The notes beneath the pieces were generated by a model. That model made no database searches and was not told the DNA's origin. It saw only the letters and a program-made list of their open reading frames with translations. The position numbers and the translations under genes were made by a program. From UMGS1279 sp045540715 (GTDB taxonomy: Bacteria; Bacillota; Clostridia; Oscillospirales; Acutalibacteraceae): a stretch of 64,000 nucleotides of DNA. Where the stretch lies: contig JAZQHT010000016.1 of the NCBI GenBank assembly GCA_045540715.1, positions 167,871 to 231,870 of the forward strand, in the 5' to 3' direction. Positions 1 through 9,560 of the stretch are shown one piece after another. Within the stretch, counting starts at the first letter, position 1; each line of letters starts with the position of its first letter.

Positions 1-963
1 GGAGAAACTGCTGAAGAAATAGGAAAATGTGTCTGTTACAACGGGGACGAAACAATATATGCCGGCGGCGATATTATTACTTTTGTCAGCGACGAAGTAG
101 AGCCTCTATTCTTAGCATATCAACAGTATCAGGACTTTTCTTTAAGAAAAAAGGCTAGTTTCGGTCAAGGGCATTCTGTTGTGCACATCCAACGTGATAA
201 TCTTGAAAAACTCAATGTTGCTTTCCCTCAATCTGCAGAAGAACAATCTAAAATTGCTGAAATTCTTATGAAATGGGATGAGGCGATTGAGTTGCAGGAA
301 AAACTTATAAAAGGAATTATAATAAAAAATAATAATTATTCTAACAAACTTTTGTCTGAAAAAATCAATTGGGAACCTCTACCATTATCAAATTTTATTG
401 AGTTAAAAAACGGGTATGCATTTAAAAGCGAAACATATGTTGAGGATGGTAAATATAAAATTATTACTATAAAAAATGTAAAAAGCGGAGAATTGGATTT
501 GTCAGAATACTCTGTCATTAATCGCTTGCCGAATAACATACAACCGCATCAAATTTTGAATATTGGTGATATTATTATATCTTTAACAGGCAATGTGGGA
601 AGAACATGTGTTATCCACACCGAAAATTGTCTTTTGAACCAAAGAGTTGGAAAAATTGTTGTAAAAAATATAAATCCAACTTTTATATATGAGATATTAA
701 AAACAAGACGCTTTGTTTCAAAAATGCAAAACATAGCGCAAGGATGTGCGCAAGCAAATCTTTCTAATGAAGATGTTGAAAATTTTGTTGCTTTTTTTCC
801 ATTCAAGAACGATGTTTTGGACATAGAAACAATAGATAAAATTTCAGATTATTTAACCGTTCTTCAAAAAGAATTGGATTTACAAAAAGAAATTTTAACT
901 AAGTTAGTTTTACAGCGAAAAACACTACAACAATACCTTCTTAATGGAATAGTGCGAGTTTAA
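1..963 (+). CDS. hsdS: Type I restriction-modification specificity subunit (HsdS), 5' end outside window
   Basis: The reading frame is open from base 1, so the start lies upstream of the window; 320 residues are visible. HsdS carries two target-recognition domains separated by helical spacers and directs the HsdM2-HsdR2 complex to a bipartite DNA site. Visible here are the end of TRD1, a central helical spacer beginning near base 220 with the typical phrase FPQSAEEQSKIAEIL, and a complete TRD2 followed by a second spacer containing KISDYLTVLQKELDLQKEILTK (split by family norm into coiled coil). The gene ends 29 bases before the favoured hsdR start, which supports one operon. hsdM is expected upstream, outside the window. 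The second spacer is the usual place for recombination in phase-variable HsdS, but no inverted partner copy is seen here. Confidence 0.93.
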   Translation, partial: GETAEEIGKCVCYNGDETIYAGGDIITFVSDEVEPLFLAYQQYQDFSLRKKASFGQGHSVVHIQRDNLEKLNVAFPQSAEEQSKIAEILMKWDEAIELQEKLIKGIIIKNNNYSNKLLSEKINWEPLPLSNFIELKNGYAFKSETYVEDGKYKIITIKNVKSGELDLSEYSVINRLPNNIQPHQILNIGDIIISLTGNVGRTCVIHTENCLLNQRVGKIVVKNINPTFIYEILKTRRFVSKMQNIAQGCAQANLSNEDVENFVAFFPFKNDVLDIETIDKISDYLTVLQKELDLQKEILTKLVLQRKTLQQYLLNGIVRV

Positions 964-992
964 TTTCAAAATCACAAATGAGGAGAATGACG

Positions 993-3900
993 ATGCCAAG
1001 TCATACAATATTCAACGAAAGACCGGAGTGTCAAGATAGATTAATATCCTTCTTGCAAAAGATGGGATATAGTTATGTTTCAAGAAGCGAGGCCGAACAA
1101 AAACGAGAAAGTTTGTCTAAGGTTATTTTCACGGACGAGCTTATCCGCTTTTTGAGAAACCAAACATATAAATACAAAGGATATGAGCTCCACTTTTCGG
1201 GGGAGTCTATTCAGCGTGCCGTAAACGCCTTAGATGCTTCTCTTTTGCAGGGGCTTTCTATGGCAAGCAAAGAAATCTATAATCTGCTCACACTTGGCAT
1301 CAGTTTGGAAGAAAATGTTGTACTAGACAATGATGTTCCGGTAAAACAATCCTTTGATCTTTCCTTTATTGATTTTGAAAATCCTGCAAATAACATCTGG
1401 CAAGTAACCGAAGAATTCAGCGTCGAACGTCCTAACGGTCAGTATGCACGTCCCGATGTTGTACTGATGGTAAATGGCATCCCCCTTGTTGTTATCGAGT
1501 GCAAAAAGTCAAGTATTGATGTTAAAGAAGGCATATTGCAAAACGTTCGCAATATGCGACCGGATTATATCCCACACTTGTTCAAATATTCTCAGTTAGT
1601 TCTTGCAATGAATCCTAACAAGGTTGTTTACGGAACTTGCGGAACAACTGCAGATTACTTTGTTGAATGGCGTGAAGACGACACCGATTGGCAAAAGGAA
1701 ATCTGTGAAAAATGCACTCCCGATGGCAGAATATTGGAACAAGACAGAATTACAGTTTCACTCCTTGATAAAAAAAGGCTTCTTTCTATTATTCGCGATT
1801 TCATCCTTTACGATAGCAATATTAAAAAAGTTGCTCGACATCAACAATTCTTTGCAGTTAATAATGCTATGAACCGTATTAACGGCAAAGACGATACTGA
1901 TTCCCACGGCGGTGTTATTTGGCACACTCAAGGTAGTGGTAAGAGTTTAACCATGGTTATGTTGGTCAAAAAAATACAGTTTGAAAAAGCCCACGAACAT
2001 CCTAGATTTATTATCGTTACCGACCGTATAAATCTTGACAAGCAGATTCGTGATAACTTGGCAAACTCACAAATGGCTCCCGCCCGTGCAGCTACGGGCA
2101 AGGGCCTAAAAGCTTTGCTAAAGGACAAAAGCAATCTGGTTATTACTACATTAATCAACAAGTTTGAAACTGTATGCAAGAACAAATACTTGGAGCCTGA
2201 TAGCGATCATTTTTATGTATTGATTGATGAGGCACATCGTTCTCAATACAGTGCAATGCACAACTATATGTGCACCGTTTTACCTAATGCTACTTTTATT
2301 GCCTTTACCGGTACTCCCCTTATTGCAAAAGCAAAAAAGAATACCTATAAAAAGTTCGGCGCGCCCATTCATAGTTACACAATGAAGCGCTCTATTGAGG
2401 ATAAAATTACAGTTCCGATCGTTTATGAGGGCAGAAAAGTAAAACAAAATGATCCGTCAGACACTATCAATGCATATTTTGATAGTTTGACCGAGAATTT
2501 GCCTGATGAAACCAAGAACGACTTAAAGCAAAAATATAGCCGTTTCACCAAACTTGCGGAAGCTAGTAGCAGAATCAATTTAATCGGTTTTGATATTTAT
2601 GACCATTTTGTCAACTACTGTATGCCTAAAGGATTAAAGGCAATGGTGGTTTGTTCCTCGCGCGCTACTGCGGTTGATATCTACAACGTTATTTCAGGTT
2701 TACCAGGAAGCAAAGTCAATGCCCGCGTTGTTATTACTTTTGGTGATAAGCGTGAAGGTGATGATGATGACACCACCTCGGCAGCAATTAAGAAAATCAA
2801 TGACTACCGCGCAAGTAGGGTTAAGCATTTGTTTGGCGATAATGATGAAAAGTATTATGAATCCGTCTGTGAAGATTTTAAAAATCCGGATGGCGATATC
2901 AATATGCTTATCGTTAAGGATATGTTGTTAACCGGTTTTGATGCTCCTGTTGCAGGTGTATTGTACGTCGACAAGTCTTTAAGAGAACACAATTTGCTGC
3001 AAGCCATTGCGCGTGTTAACCGTATCTATAAGGGTAAAGATTTCGGTTTAGTTGTCGACTACTGGGGTATCTTTGGAAAACTAAAAGCTGCAATTGATTT
3101 ATACGATGATGCTGAATCTGAAATGAATAAATACGATTCATCGGATATTGAAGACGCTATTCTTGGCCCTGTTGATGAGAAAAACAAACTTGAAGCAGCA
3201 AACAAAGCTTTATGGGATATGTTCGAAGATATCACTGATAGTAATTCGTCTGACGAATGGCAACTAGCTCTTGTGGACGAAGGCAAACGTAACGAATTCT
3301 ATGCCAAACTCAAAGAATATGCTAATCTTTTGAATTTGGCTTTGACTAGCCGTGATTTGTTTACAGAGCTTGGAATTGATTTAATTCAAAAGTATAGAAA
3401 TGATTATATCTTCTTCAATAAGTTACGTCGCGGTGTTATTGAACGCTTCGACAACACCATTGATTTGTCCAAATACGAAGCTGGCATCAAGAATCTTCTC
3501 GATACTTTTGTTCATGCTTCTGAAGTCAAGATTGTTGTTGATCCTGTATTTGTTGGCGATAAAGAAGCTATGGAACGTATGCTCAATAGCGATGATCCGA
3601 GCAATGTAAAGGCAGATAAAATTAAAACTCGTATTGAAGCCGAGCTTAAACAGGTTCGGTATGATGACCCATTGCTGTTTGAAGAATTCTCCACAAAAAT
3701 CAGAGAAACTATTGCTGAATATGATAAGTCTCGTGATGAAGATAAGTATTTGGCAACAATGGAAGCTATGGCTGATGACTTCAACAACGGAAGATTGACT
3801 CGCGATTATCCGGTATCTATTGCTAACGACAGCGATACGAAAGCGTTTTATGGTAGCGTAATCACTTTGATTCGTTCTAAAACCGATATTGTAGTAACTG

Positions 3901-4136
3901 AAGAATTAGAAGAAACTATTGCAAACAACGCGAAGAAAATCAGACAAACAATTTCCGATATTGCAAAACGTGACTGGAAGCACAATGAAGTAGTTCACAA
4001 GCAAATGCATCGTGCTTTGGATGATTGTTTGTTTGATATGTTTGATGAAATCGGTTATACAATTGACAAAACCAACATTGATGTTCTTGACTTAATAATC
4101 GATGAGATTATGAAGGTGGCAGTGGCGAGGTACTAA
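993..4136 (+). CDS. hsdR: Type I restriction enzyme R subunit (HsdR)
   Basis: This is the motor and nuclease subunit of a type I restriction system: it translocates DNA by ATP hydrolysis and cleaves at a distance. The N-terminal nuclease motif is seen as RPDVVLMVNG followed by IECKKS (about residues 155-173). It is followed by Walker A QGSGKS, a DEAH box in IDEAHRS, the helicase motif TGTPL and the later motif QAIARVNR, and then a long helical C-terminus that binds HsdM/HsdS. The length of about 1047 aa is normal. An in-frame ATG exists at 978, but AGGAG at 981-985 sits seven bases before ATG 993, so 993 is the better start. It overlaps the next gene by one base. No frameshift or missing motif was seen. 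Confidence 0.95.
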   Translation: MPSHTIFNERPECQDRLISFLQKMGYSYVSRSEAEQKRESLSKVIFTDELIRFLRNQTYKYKGYELHFSGESIQRAVNALDASLLQGLSMASKEIYNLLTLGISLEENVVLDNDVPVKQSFDLSFIDFENPANNIWQVTEEFSVERPNGQYARPDVVLMVNGIPLVVIECKKSSIDVKEGILQNVRNMRPDYIPHLFKYSQLVLAMNPNKVVYGTCGTTADYFVEWREDDTDWQKEICEKCTPDGRILEQDRITVSLLDKKRLLSIIRDFILYDSNIKKVARHQQFFAVNNAMNRINGKDDTDSHGGVIWHTQGSGKSLTMVMLVKKIQFEKAHEHPRFIIVTDRINLDKQIRDNLANSQMAPARAATGKGLKALLKDKSNLVITTLINKFETVCKNKYLEPDSDHFYVLIDEAHRSQYSAMHNYMCTVLPNATFIAFTGTPLIAKAKKNTYKKFGAPIHSYTMKRSIEDKITVPIVYEGRKVKQNDPSDTINAYFDSLTENLPDETKNDLKQKYSRFTKLAEASSRINLIGFDIYDHFVNYCMPKGLKAMVVCSSRATAVDIYNVISGLPGSKVNARVVITFGDKREGDDDDTTSAAIKKINDYRASRVKHLFGDNDEKYYESVCEDFKNPDGDINMLIVKDMLLTGFDAPVAGVLYVDKSLREHNLLQAIARVNRIYKGKDFGLVVDYWGIFGKLKAAIDLYDDAESEMNKYDSSDIEDAILGPVDEKNKLEAANKALWDMFEDITDSNSSDEWQLALVDEGKRNEFYAKLKEYANLLNLALTSRDLFTELGIDLIQKYRNDYIFFNKLRRGVIERFDNTIDLSKYEAGIKNLLDTFVHASEVKIVVDPVFVGDKEAMERMLNSDDPSNVKADKIKTRIEAELKQVRYDDPLLFEEFSTKIRETIAEYDKSRDEDKYLATMEAMADDFNNGRLTRDYPVSIANDSDTKAFYGSVITLIRSKTDIVVTEELEETIANNAKKIRQTISDIAKRDWKHNEVVHKQMHRALDDCLFDMFDEIGYTIDKTNIDVLDLIIDEIMKVAVARY

Positions 4137-4864
4137 TGGAATATATAACTTTAGAATTAAGCCAAATTAACGGAACGATAGATGTAAAAATTGTTAGAAA
4201 GAACATTAAAAACGTGCATTTGAAAGTGTTCCGTTCGTTAGAAGTGGTTTTATCCGTTCCGACGCAGGTCCCACAAGAATGGATAGAGAATTTTCTATCC
4301 AAACGTATAAAATGGATTGATGAACAGATCACGAAATACAAATTATCTGACGGTACAAATACTTTAGATAGTATTAAAAATGGCACTTCTGTTCAAATGC
4401 TGGGCAAAGATATGCGAATTGTCTTTCAGGAAGATTCAAAGAATTATATTGAGGTTGATGAAAAGCGCATTACTTTGTATTTAAAAGATGTGACAAATGA
4501 AGAATTTGCGCAAAAAATGTTTTTGAGATGGTGGAAGAAAGCAGCGGAAGATGTTTTTCAAAATGAACTGAATTCTTTGTACAAAAAAATATTCAAAAAA
4601 TATCAGATCGCAGAGCCGGATATCTATGTTCGTAAAATGAAAACACTTTGGGGTAGTTGCACACCTTCAAAATCCAAAGTAACATTTAACAACTATCTTT
4701 TTAAGGCAAATATTCGTTGTATTCAATATGTTGTCTTGCATGAACTAACGCATCTTTTGTATCCTAATCATAGCAAGCAGTTTTATGATTTTTTAACCGT
4801 GCATATGCCAGATTGGCAAGAACGCAAAAAGCAACTTGATACCGAAGTGGTGCAAGGACTATAA
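4136..4864 (+). CDS. YgjP/DUF45-family zinc metallopeptidase
   Basis: The protein has 242 aa. The metal site is HELTH (residues 202-206), with a further His at 212 in the context YPNHSKQFY, and the family's WGSC signature at 172-175 in KTLWGSCTP. This combination identifies the YgjP-like M48-related (SprT-like fold) family. The family is often encoded directly beside type I restriction genes; its substrate is not established. The start codon overlaps the hsdR stop by one base (TAATG), implying translational coupling. A role in processing or turnover of the restriction complex is inference from position only. Confidence 0.88.
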   Translation: MEYITLELSQINGTIDVKIVRKNIKNVHLKVFRSLEVVLSVPTQVPQEWIENFLSKRIKWIDEQITKYKLSDGTNTLDSIKNGTSVQMLGKDMRIVFQEDSKNYIEVDEKRITLYLKDVTNEEFAQKMFLRWWKKAAEDVFQNELNSLYKKIFKKYQIAEPDIYVRKMKTLWGSCTPSKSKVTFNNYLFKANIRCIQYVVLHELTHLLYPNHSKQFYDFLTVHMPDWQERKKQLDTEVVQGL

Positions 4865-4887
4865 TTCGTTATTTCAAGGTGTAAAAA

Positions 4888-5673
4888 TTGGAAAAAGAGA
4901 TAATTATAGCAGTTGTAAGCGCCGTAATCGGTTCATTTATTACTTTTATATTTTCTTTCTTGCTTGATAAACGCAAAGAAAAGCGTGAAGATAGATTAGA
5001 AGCAAGGAAAGAGCAAATTGCTATTTTTCAAAATCGTCCGGAAATGGCTGTTGTGGATTATAAAGATTACATGTCAAGAACCGGTTGCGGAATAAAACAG
5101 ACTTGCGATATTGACTTATTTGTTGCTCATATAGACAAGGTGACTGCAACAGGCAATAAAAAGAATGATGTGGTATATGCACACTATCGTGACGAAGATT
5201 TCGAGTCTAAAGACTGGTGTTGTGTAATTTATACCCTTAAAAATGCTGGAAAAACTTTTATGATTAAAGAAATAATACACGATCCGATTTTTCTTGGAGT
5301 CAAGTCGGAGGTGGCGACAAAAGAAGATTTGCAGGTGGCACAGGATTTGTTGGACACGCTTGTTGCGAACAAAGACGGTTGCGTTGGTATGGCGGCGAAT
5401 ATGATTGGTGTGCGCAAGCGCATTATTGTATTTGATAACGAGGGTATATATATGACGATGTTTAACCCTGAGATTATCAAAAAGTCGGAGCCTTATGATA
5501 CTGAGGAAGGGTGTCTTTCCCTGCTCGGCGGTCCACGTCCGTGCAAACGTTACAAAACAATCAAAGTTCAGTGGCAAACTGCAGAATTTCAAACTCGCTT
5601 AAAAACCTTCACCGGTTGGCCCGCACAAATAATCCAACACGAAATCGACCATTGTGATGGAATATTGATTTAA
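4888..5673 (+). CDS. Membrane-anchored N-terminal domain fused to a peptide deformylase-like domain
   Basis: Translation starts at TTG 4888 behind AAGGTG. Residues 4-26 form a transmembrane segment followed by a charged linker and a domain rich in Cys and aromatic residues (about 45-123). Residues 125-261 are a complete short peptide deformylase-like unit with motif 1 GMAANMIG (167-174), motif 2 EGCLS (207-211) and the metal motif HEIDH (251-255). Motif 1 carries Met where classical Def has Gln, as I recall for this short Firmicute subfamily. The deformylase unit begins with its own Met (5260) right after an apparent truncation (KNAGKT) of the N-terminal domain. The gene therefore looks like an in-frame fusion of a broken membrane-protein gene with a def-like gene. 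True deformylase activity is uncertain. Confidence 0.8.
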   Translation: MEKEIIIAVVSAVIGSFITFIFSFLLDKRKEKREDRLEARKEQIAIFQNRPEMAVVDYKDYMSRTGCGIKQTCDIDLFVAHIDKVTATGNKKNDVVYAHYRDEDFESKDWCCVIYTLKNAGKTFMIKEIIHDPIFLGVKSEVATKEDLQVAQDLLDTLVANKDGCVGMAANMIGVRKRIIVFDNEGIYMTMFNPEIIKKSEPYDTEEGCLSLLGGPRPCKRYKTIKVQWQTAEFQTRLKTFTGWPAQIIQHEIDHCDGILI

Positions 5674-5709
5674 GTATTTAATGCGAATTATATTTTACGG
5701 AGGAAAAAG

Positions 5710-8700
5710 ATGTTTAAATTTATATCAAAGTGGATTGAAAAAGGAAAGGTCAAAAAAACTCCACAAAAATCAAAAATTGAATATGTAACATTGACTCCGG
5801 ATGATAAAATTGCAAACGGGGCAGAATATTTAAATGCTTTAAAATGGGCAATTGATGGCAAAAAAGCAAGAAATATTGCGCTATCAGGCCCGTATGGTTC
5901 AGGAAAAAGCAGTGTTATAGAGACTTTTCTAAAAAATAACCCTTCTCTGGAAAAACGATCAATTAAAATTTCAATGGCTACTTTCGTGGAAGAAGCGCTA
6001 AACGATAAAGGGGCTTTTGAAAGGCAAAAAATAAAACTCAAAAAAGGCGAAATTGAGAAAGGCATTCTCAAACAATTATTTTATAAAGTCAACCATAGGA
6101 AAATACCTCAAAGCCGATATAGAAAACTGCACAGAATCAGTTTTTGGCGCATTTTTGCGGTTATCACCGCACTGATTCTCGCTTGTTTACTTGTTAGTTA
6201 CGTATTTTGGCCTTCCTCTTTATCATCGGCTATAACCAAAATTGCGGTTGCCGGTGCTACAATAAAACTTCCCAAATGGCTTTCATTAACTGCTGCAGGT
6301 GTATTTGTATTCGGGTGCATAGTTGCAATTTCTGCTTTATATAGAAGAATTTTATCAAGATTTAAGGTTAAAGAAATTAAACTACCAAAAGATGTTTCTG
6401 TACAAGATAGTAATGAAAATCAAGATACAATATTCAATAAAAATATGGATGAGATTGTTTATTTCTTCGAAGAAACAAAATATAACATTGTCTTTTTCGA
6501 AGACTTTGATAGATTAAGCAATACTTCTATATTTGTACACTTGAGAGAACTCAATATAATTCTCAATAATTATGATGCCATAAAAGATCCAATAATATTT
6601 GTGTATGCTGTAAAAGATGACATTTTCACAGAAGTAGATAGAACGAAGTTTTTCGATTTTATTATTCCTATTGTACCGATTATAAATTCAACTAACTCAG
6701 GAGAAATCCTGCTGAAGAAACTTGATGAATCAAAGAAACTTCAAAAAGAACATAATATTTCTGAAAGTTTCATTATGGATGTTTCGCCATATATTTCTGA
6801 TATGCGAATATTGCAAAATATTTACAATGAGTTTGTTGTATATAAATCCACATTAACAACGGGACAAGGGCTAACGCTATTGGATGAACCAATGCTTGCT
6901 TTGATAATATTCAAGAATTTGTACCCTCGTGAATTTGCAGAATTGCAAATGGAAACGGGAATTGTAAAGCAAGCTTTTAAAGACAAAGAAAAATTCGTTT
7001 CGGAAAAACGTAAAGAAATACAAGAAAGGGTTGAGGCATCTACAGAAGTTTTAGAAGCAGTTCAAACAGAAGTGTTTAGCTCAAGAAAATCTATCAAATA
7101 CGCATTTTTATGTGAAATCACCAACGACGCAGGAATGGCAAGTAGTTTTACACCATCGGGCAAAGGTACTATAAGTGCAAATGACTTTCTAAAAAACGAT
7201 TATGATATACCTGATTGGTCAAACGTTAATAATTGTTCCGGATCGTATGTAAGATGGAATGGAAGTGGTGGTTATGGATTTAGTTGTGCAGCGTTTGCTG
7301 ATGCATACTCGAAACTAATTGACAATTATAGAGTTGTTTCTTTGATCGAGGACAACAAAATTGATGAGGAAAAAGCGTTAGTAGATATGATGCAACATCA
7401 AATTTATGAACTTTCATCCAAGTCATTATCTGAATTATTATCTACATATGGCATAAGCATGATTTTGTCAGAGACAGTAAAGTCTAATGACTTACTAGTG
7501 TTTCTTCTCCGCAGAGGATATGTTGATGAAAAATATGTTGATTACATCAACTATTTCAAAGCAACAACAATAACAACCGATGACATGAATTATATCCTTG
7601 GAGTTAAGAATCTCTCGCCGAAACCATATAATTATAAGTTAACGAGAACTGATTTGGTTGTTAAACGTTTGCAACCATATGAATTCGAGCAAGAAGCAAT
7701 TTACAATTTTGATTTGTTAGAATGCTTGCTTTCCTCTAATGAATATGAAGAGAAACTGAATCTGTATATCAAGCAACTTTCTAACGGTATTGAAGCTAGT
7801 TGGAAATTCATTGACGAGTTTGTTGATATTACTAAGCACAAGCAACGCTTTATTAATATTTTAGCAACGCAATGGGATGAAATGTGGGATAGTATTTTTG
7901 AGAATTCCGTTCTTACATTAGATCGTAAGTTTTACTATTTATCCTTGCTAATTTCGTATGCATCTATTGATTCAATTAAGGCTATGAATACCAATTGGAA
8001 TTTAACGGCGTTTATTGTATCCAATGGTGATGTTCTGCAACGTCTGTCATCCGTAGATGATGAAAAAACGATCAATGTAATCACTTCCCTGGAAATCAAA
8101 TTTATTGATATACAGATTGAAAATGTTTCCGCACGTGTTCTTGATTATATATTCGATAACAATTTCTACAATGTAAACTTTGAGATGATAAATCGCATTG
8201 TAGAATACAAAGACAAAGAACTTGTTCAGACCTTAAAAACAAAGAATTATTCTACACTCCTTAAACTCGATTATGTACCATTGTTGAATCATATTAAAAA
8301 TAACATTGATACATATACCGATGAGATTGTCCTATTGGGAACAAATACTGAAGAAGATATTGATGCCATTGTAAAACTTTTGGAGCTCAATGTCGGTAGC
8401 AAGTGTAGACATATTCAAATTATAGGGAATGAAAACTTCTATGTTGAAGATATTGCTTCGATTTGTGTAAACCTATGGCAAGAACATAAGCGGTATGTAA
8501 CAGAAATTTGGAACGCGATTATTACTAATGGTAAGCTTAAACCATCGTGGCAAAATTTCAGAAGTTATTGGCACTATTTAGGACATACAGATGTATCTAT
8601 CAACTATATGTGCAAAAATATTGACGCCTTAACAAAAGATGATAGCACTTGTATAGATGACGAAAGTTTCATCAAGGAATTTATCGAGTTCGATATAGAT

Positions 8701-9393
8701 CGAGATTCCTTTGCGAAGCTTCTGCCAAAATTACCTTGGAACAACTTCAATTTGGAGTTAAGTACACTTAGCGAAGAGAAGATATCTACGATGATATCTC
8801 AAAAATACTTTAAGTTTGATGCGGAACGTTTTAATGAACTATCAGAAGAGTTCCCTGCATTGAGTGTTGAGTTTATAATGCATAATCAATCTGAATATAT
8901 GTCTATTTACAATCAAATTGATATGGATTCAACACTTCTTGAAACTTTAGTATTTGACCAACGTTTCGAGAGAGCTAATGTTCAACAATTGATTGATGAT
9001 TATGGCGTTGAGTATATGACGGCAAAAATAGCACGCAACATAAACTCATTGAGAATTACCATTAATATAAATCTTTTTGACATAGCATGGGGACTTTTGG
9101 AAATCAAAGAAAAAGAACGTTTGATGTTGGAACATCTTGATTTACTCGATGCTGATAAACTTGAAAGTTGCTTTTCTGAGTTGGGCGGGCAGTATTTAGA
9201 GCTTTCTGATAGAAGTCGCAGACATGAAGTTATCTTAACTGATTCTCAAGATAATTTAAAATTGATTCATAGGCTTGATGAAACAGAATATATCACTAGT
9301 TTCCAAATGAAATCAATCAAAGAGTTTGATCCCGTCAAATCTAGTAATAAAATTATTACAAAGATTATTTGCAGAATAAAATCTACAAAATAA
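5710..9393 (+). CDS. Large membrane-embedded P-loop NTPase, YobI/KAP-like
   Basis: This 1227-aa protein resembles YobI-type P-loop NTPases related to KAP ATPases. Walker A is GPYGSGKSS (residues 60-68). Two transmembrane helices (about 147-167 and 192-212) sit between Walker A and Walker B, which reads IVFFEDFDRL (260-269); this hairpin insertion is typical of KAP-like proteins. The next segment (FVYAVKDDIF, then FFDFIIPIVPI) matches the STAND/KAP sensor region. The remaining 700 residues are mostly helical and have no recognised domain. A good ribosome site (GGAGG) precedes the ATG. These NTPases recur in defence islands, and here the gene follows a type I restriction system. A defence role is plausible but not shown by sequence. 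Confidence 0.82.
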   Translation: MFKFISKWIEKGKVKKTPQKSKIEYVTLTPDDKIANGAEYLNALKWAIDGKKARNIALSGPYGSGKSSVIETFLKNNPSLEKRSIKISMATFVEEALNDKGAFERQKIKLKKGEIEKGILKQLFYKVNHRKIPQSRYRKLHRISFWRIFAVITALILACLLVSYVFWPSSLSSAITKIAVAGATIKLPKWLSLTAAGVFVFGCIVAISALYRRILSRFKVKEIKLPKDVSVQDSNENQDTIFNKNMDEIVYFFEETKYNIVFFEDFDRLSNTSIFVHLRELNIILNNYDAIKDPIIFVYAVKDDIFTEVDRTKFFDFIIPIVPIINSTNSGEILLKKLDESKKLQKEHNISESFIMDVSPYISDMRILQNIYNEFVVYKSTLTTGQGLTLLDEPMLALIIFKNLYPREFAELQMETGIVKQAFKDKEKFVSEKRKEIQERVEASTEVLEAVQTEVFSSRKSIKYAFLCEITNDAGMASSFTPSGKGTISANDFLKNDYDIPDWSNVNNCSGSYVRWNGSGGYGFSCAAFADAYSKLIDNYRVVSLIEDNKIDEEKALVDMMQHQIYELSSKSLSELLSTYGISMILSETVKSNDLLVFLLRRGYVDEKYVDYINYFKATTITTDDMNYILGVKNLSPKPYNYKLTRTDLVVKRLQPYEFEQEAIYNFDLLECLLSSNEYEEKLNLYIKQLSNGIEASWKFIDEFVDITKHKQRFINILATQWDEMWDSIFENSVLTLDRKFYYLSLLISYASIDSIKAMNTNWNLTAFIVSNGDVLQRLSSVDDEKTINVITSLEIKFIDIQIENVSARVLDYIFDNNFYNVNFEMINRIVEYKDKELVQTLKTKNYSTLLKLDYVPLLNHIKNNIDTYTDEIVLLGTNTEEDIDAIVKLLELNVGSKCRHIQIIGNENFYVEDIASICVNLWQEHKRYVTEIWNAIITNGKLKPSWQNFRSYWHYLGHTDVSINYMCKNIDALTKDDSTCIDDESFIKEFIEFDIDRDSFAKLLPKLPWNNFNLELSTLSEEKISTMISQKYFKFDAERFNELSEEFPALSVEFIMHNQSEYMSIYNQIDMDSTLLETLVFDQRFERANVQQLIDDYGVEYMTAKIARNINSLRITININLFDIAWGLLEIKEKERLMLEHLDLLDADKLESCFSELGGQYLELSDRSRRHEVILTDSQDNLKLIHRLDETEYITSFQMKSIKEFDPVKSSNKIITKIICRIKSTK

Positions 9394-9419
9394 TTCTTAA
9401 ACTGTTATTTCTAAAGTTT

Positions 9420-9444
9420 AACCCCTCGAATTTTTCGAGGGGTT
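9420..9444. terminator. GC-capped hairpin after the NTPase gene
   Basis: An 11-bp perfect stem (AACCCCTCGAA with its complement) encloses a 3-base loop. No T-run follows, so it is probably an RNA 3'-end stabiliser or a partner of the next hairpin. Confidence 0.6.
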
Positions 9445-9466
9445 GGCATATATGAATATAATACTA

Positions 9467-9504
9467 AAATCAACTATTCGAAATTTCCGAATAGTTGATT
9501 TTTT
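9467..9504 (+). terminator. Intrinsic terminator of the restriction/NTPase transcription unit
   Basis: A 14-bp perfect stem (AAATCAACTATTCG and complement) with a 7-base loop is followed directly by a T-run. It is the second hairpin in a row after the gene ending at 9393. Confidence 0.85.
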
Positions 9505-9506
9505 AA

Positions 9507-9540
9507 AGTCCGTTTTATGGGACAGATGGCGTGTTATAAT
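9507..9540 (+). promoter_or_regulatory. Promoter with GTCC-N8-GGAC palindrome (copy 1)
   Basis: GTCCGTTTTATGGGAC (9509-9524) is a short inverted repeat lying over the expected -35 region. TATAAT follows at 9535-9540, 26 bases after the motif start. The same element occurs at 10589-10622 in the same spacing to a -10 box, so the two downstream genes probably share a regulator or a special promoter type. Confidence 0.55.
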
Positions 9541-9560
9541 ACAATCAAGAGGTGTAGGAT

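Noticed and set aside
5116..5592. A 158-residue antisense frame over the deformylase gene
   Set aside because: It is fully contained in a well-supported gene with catalytic motifs.
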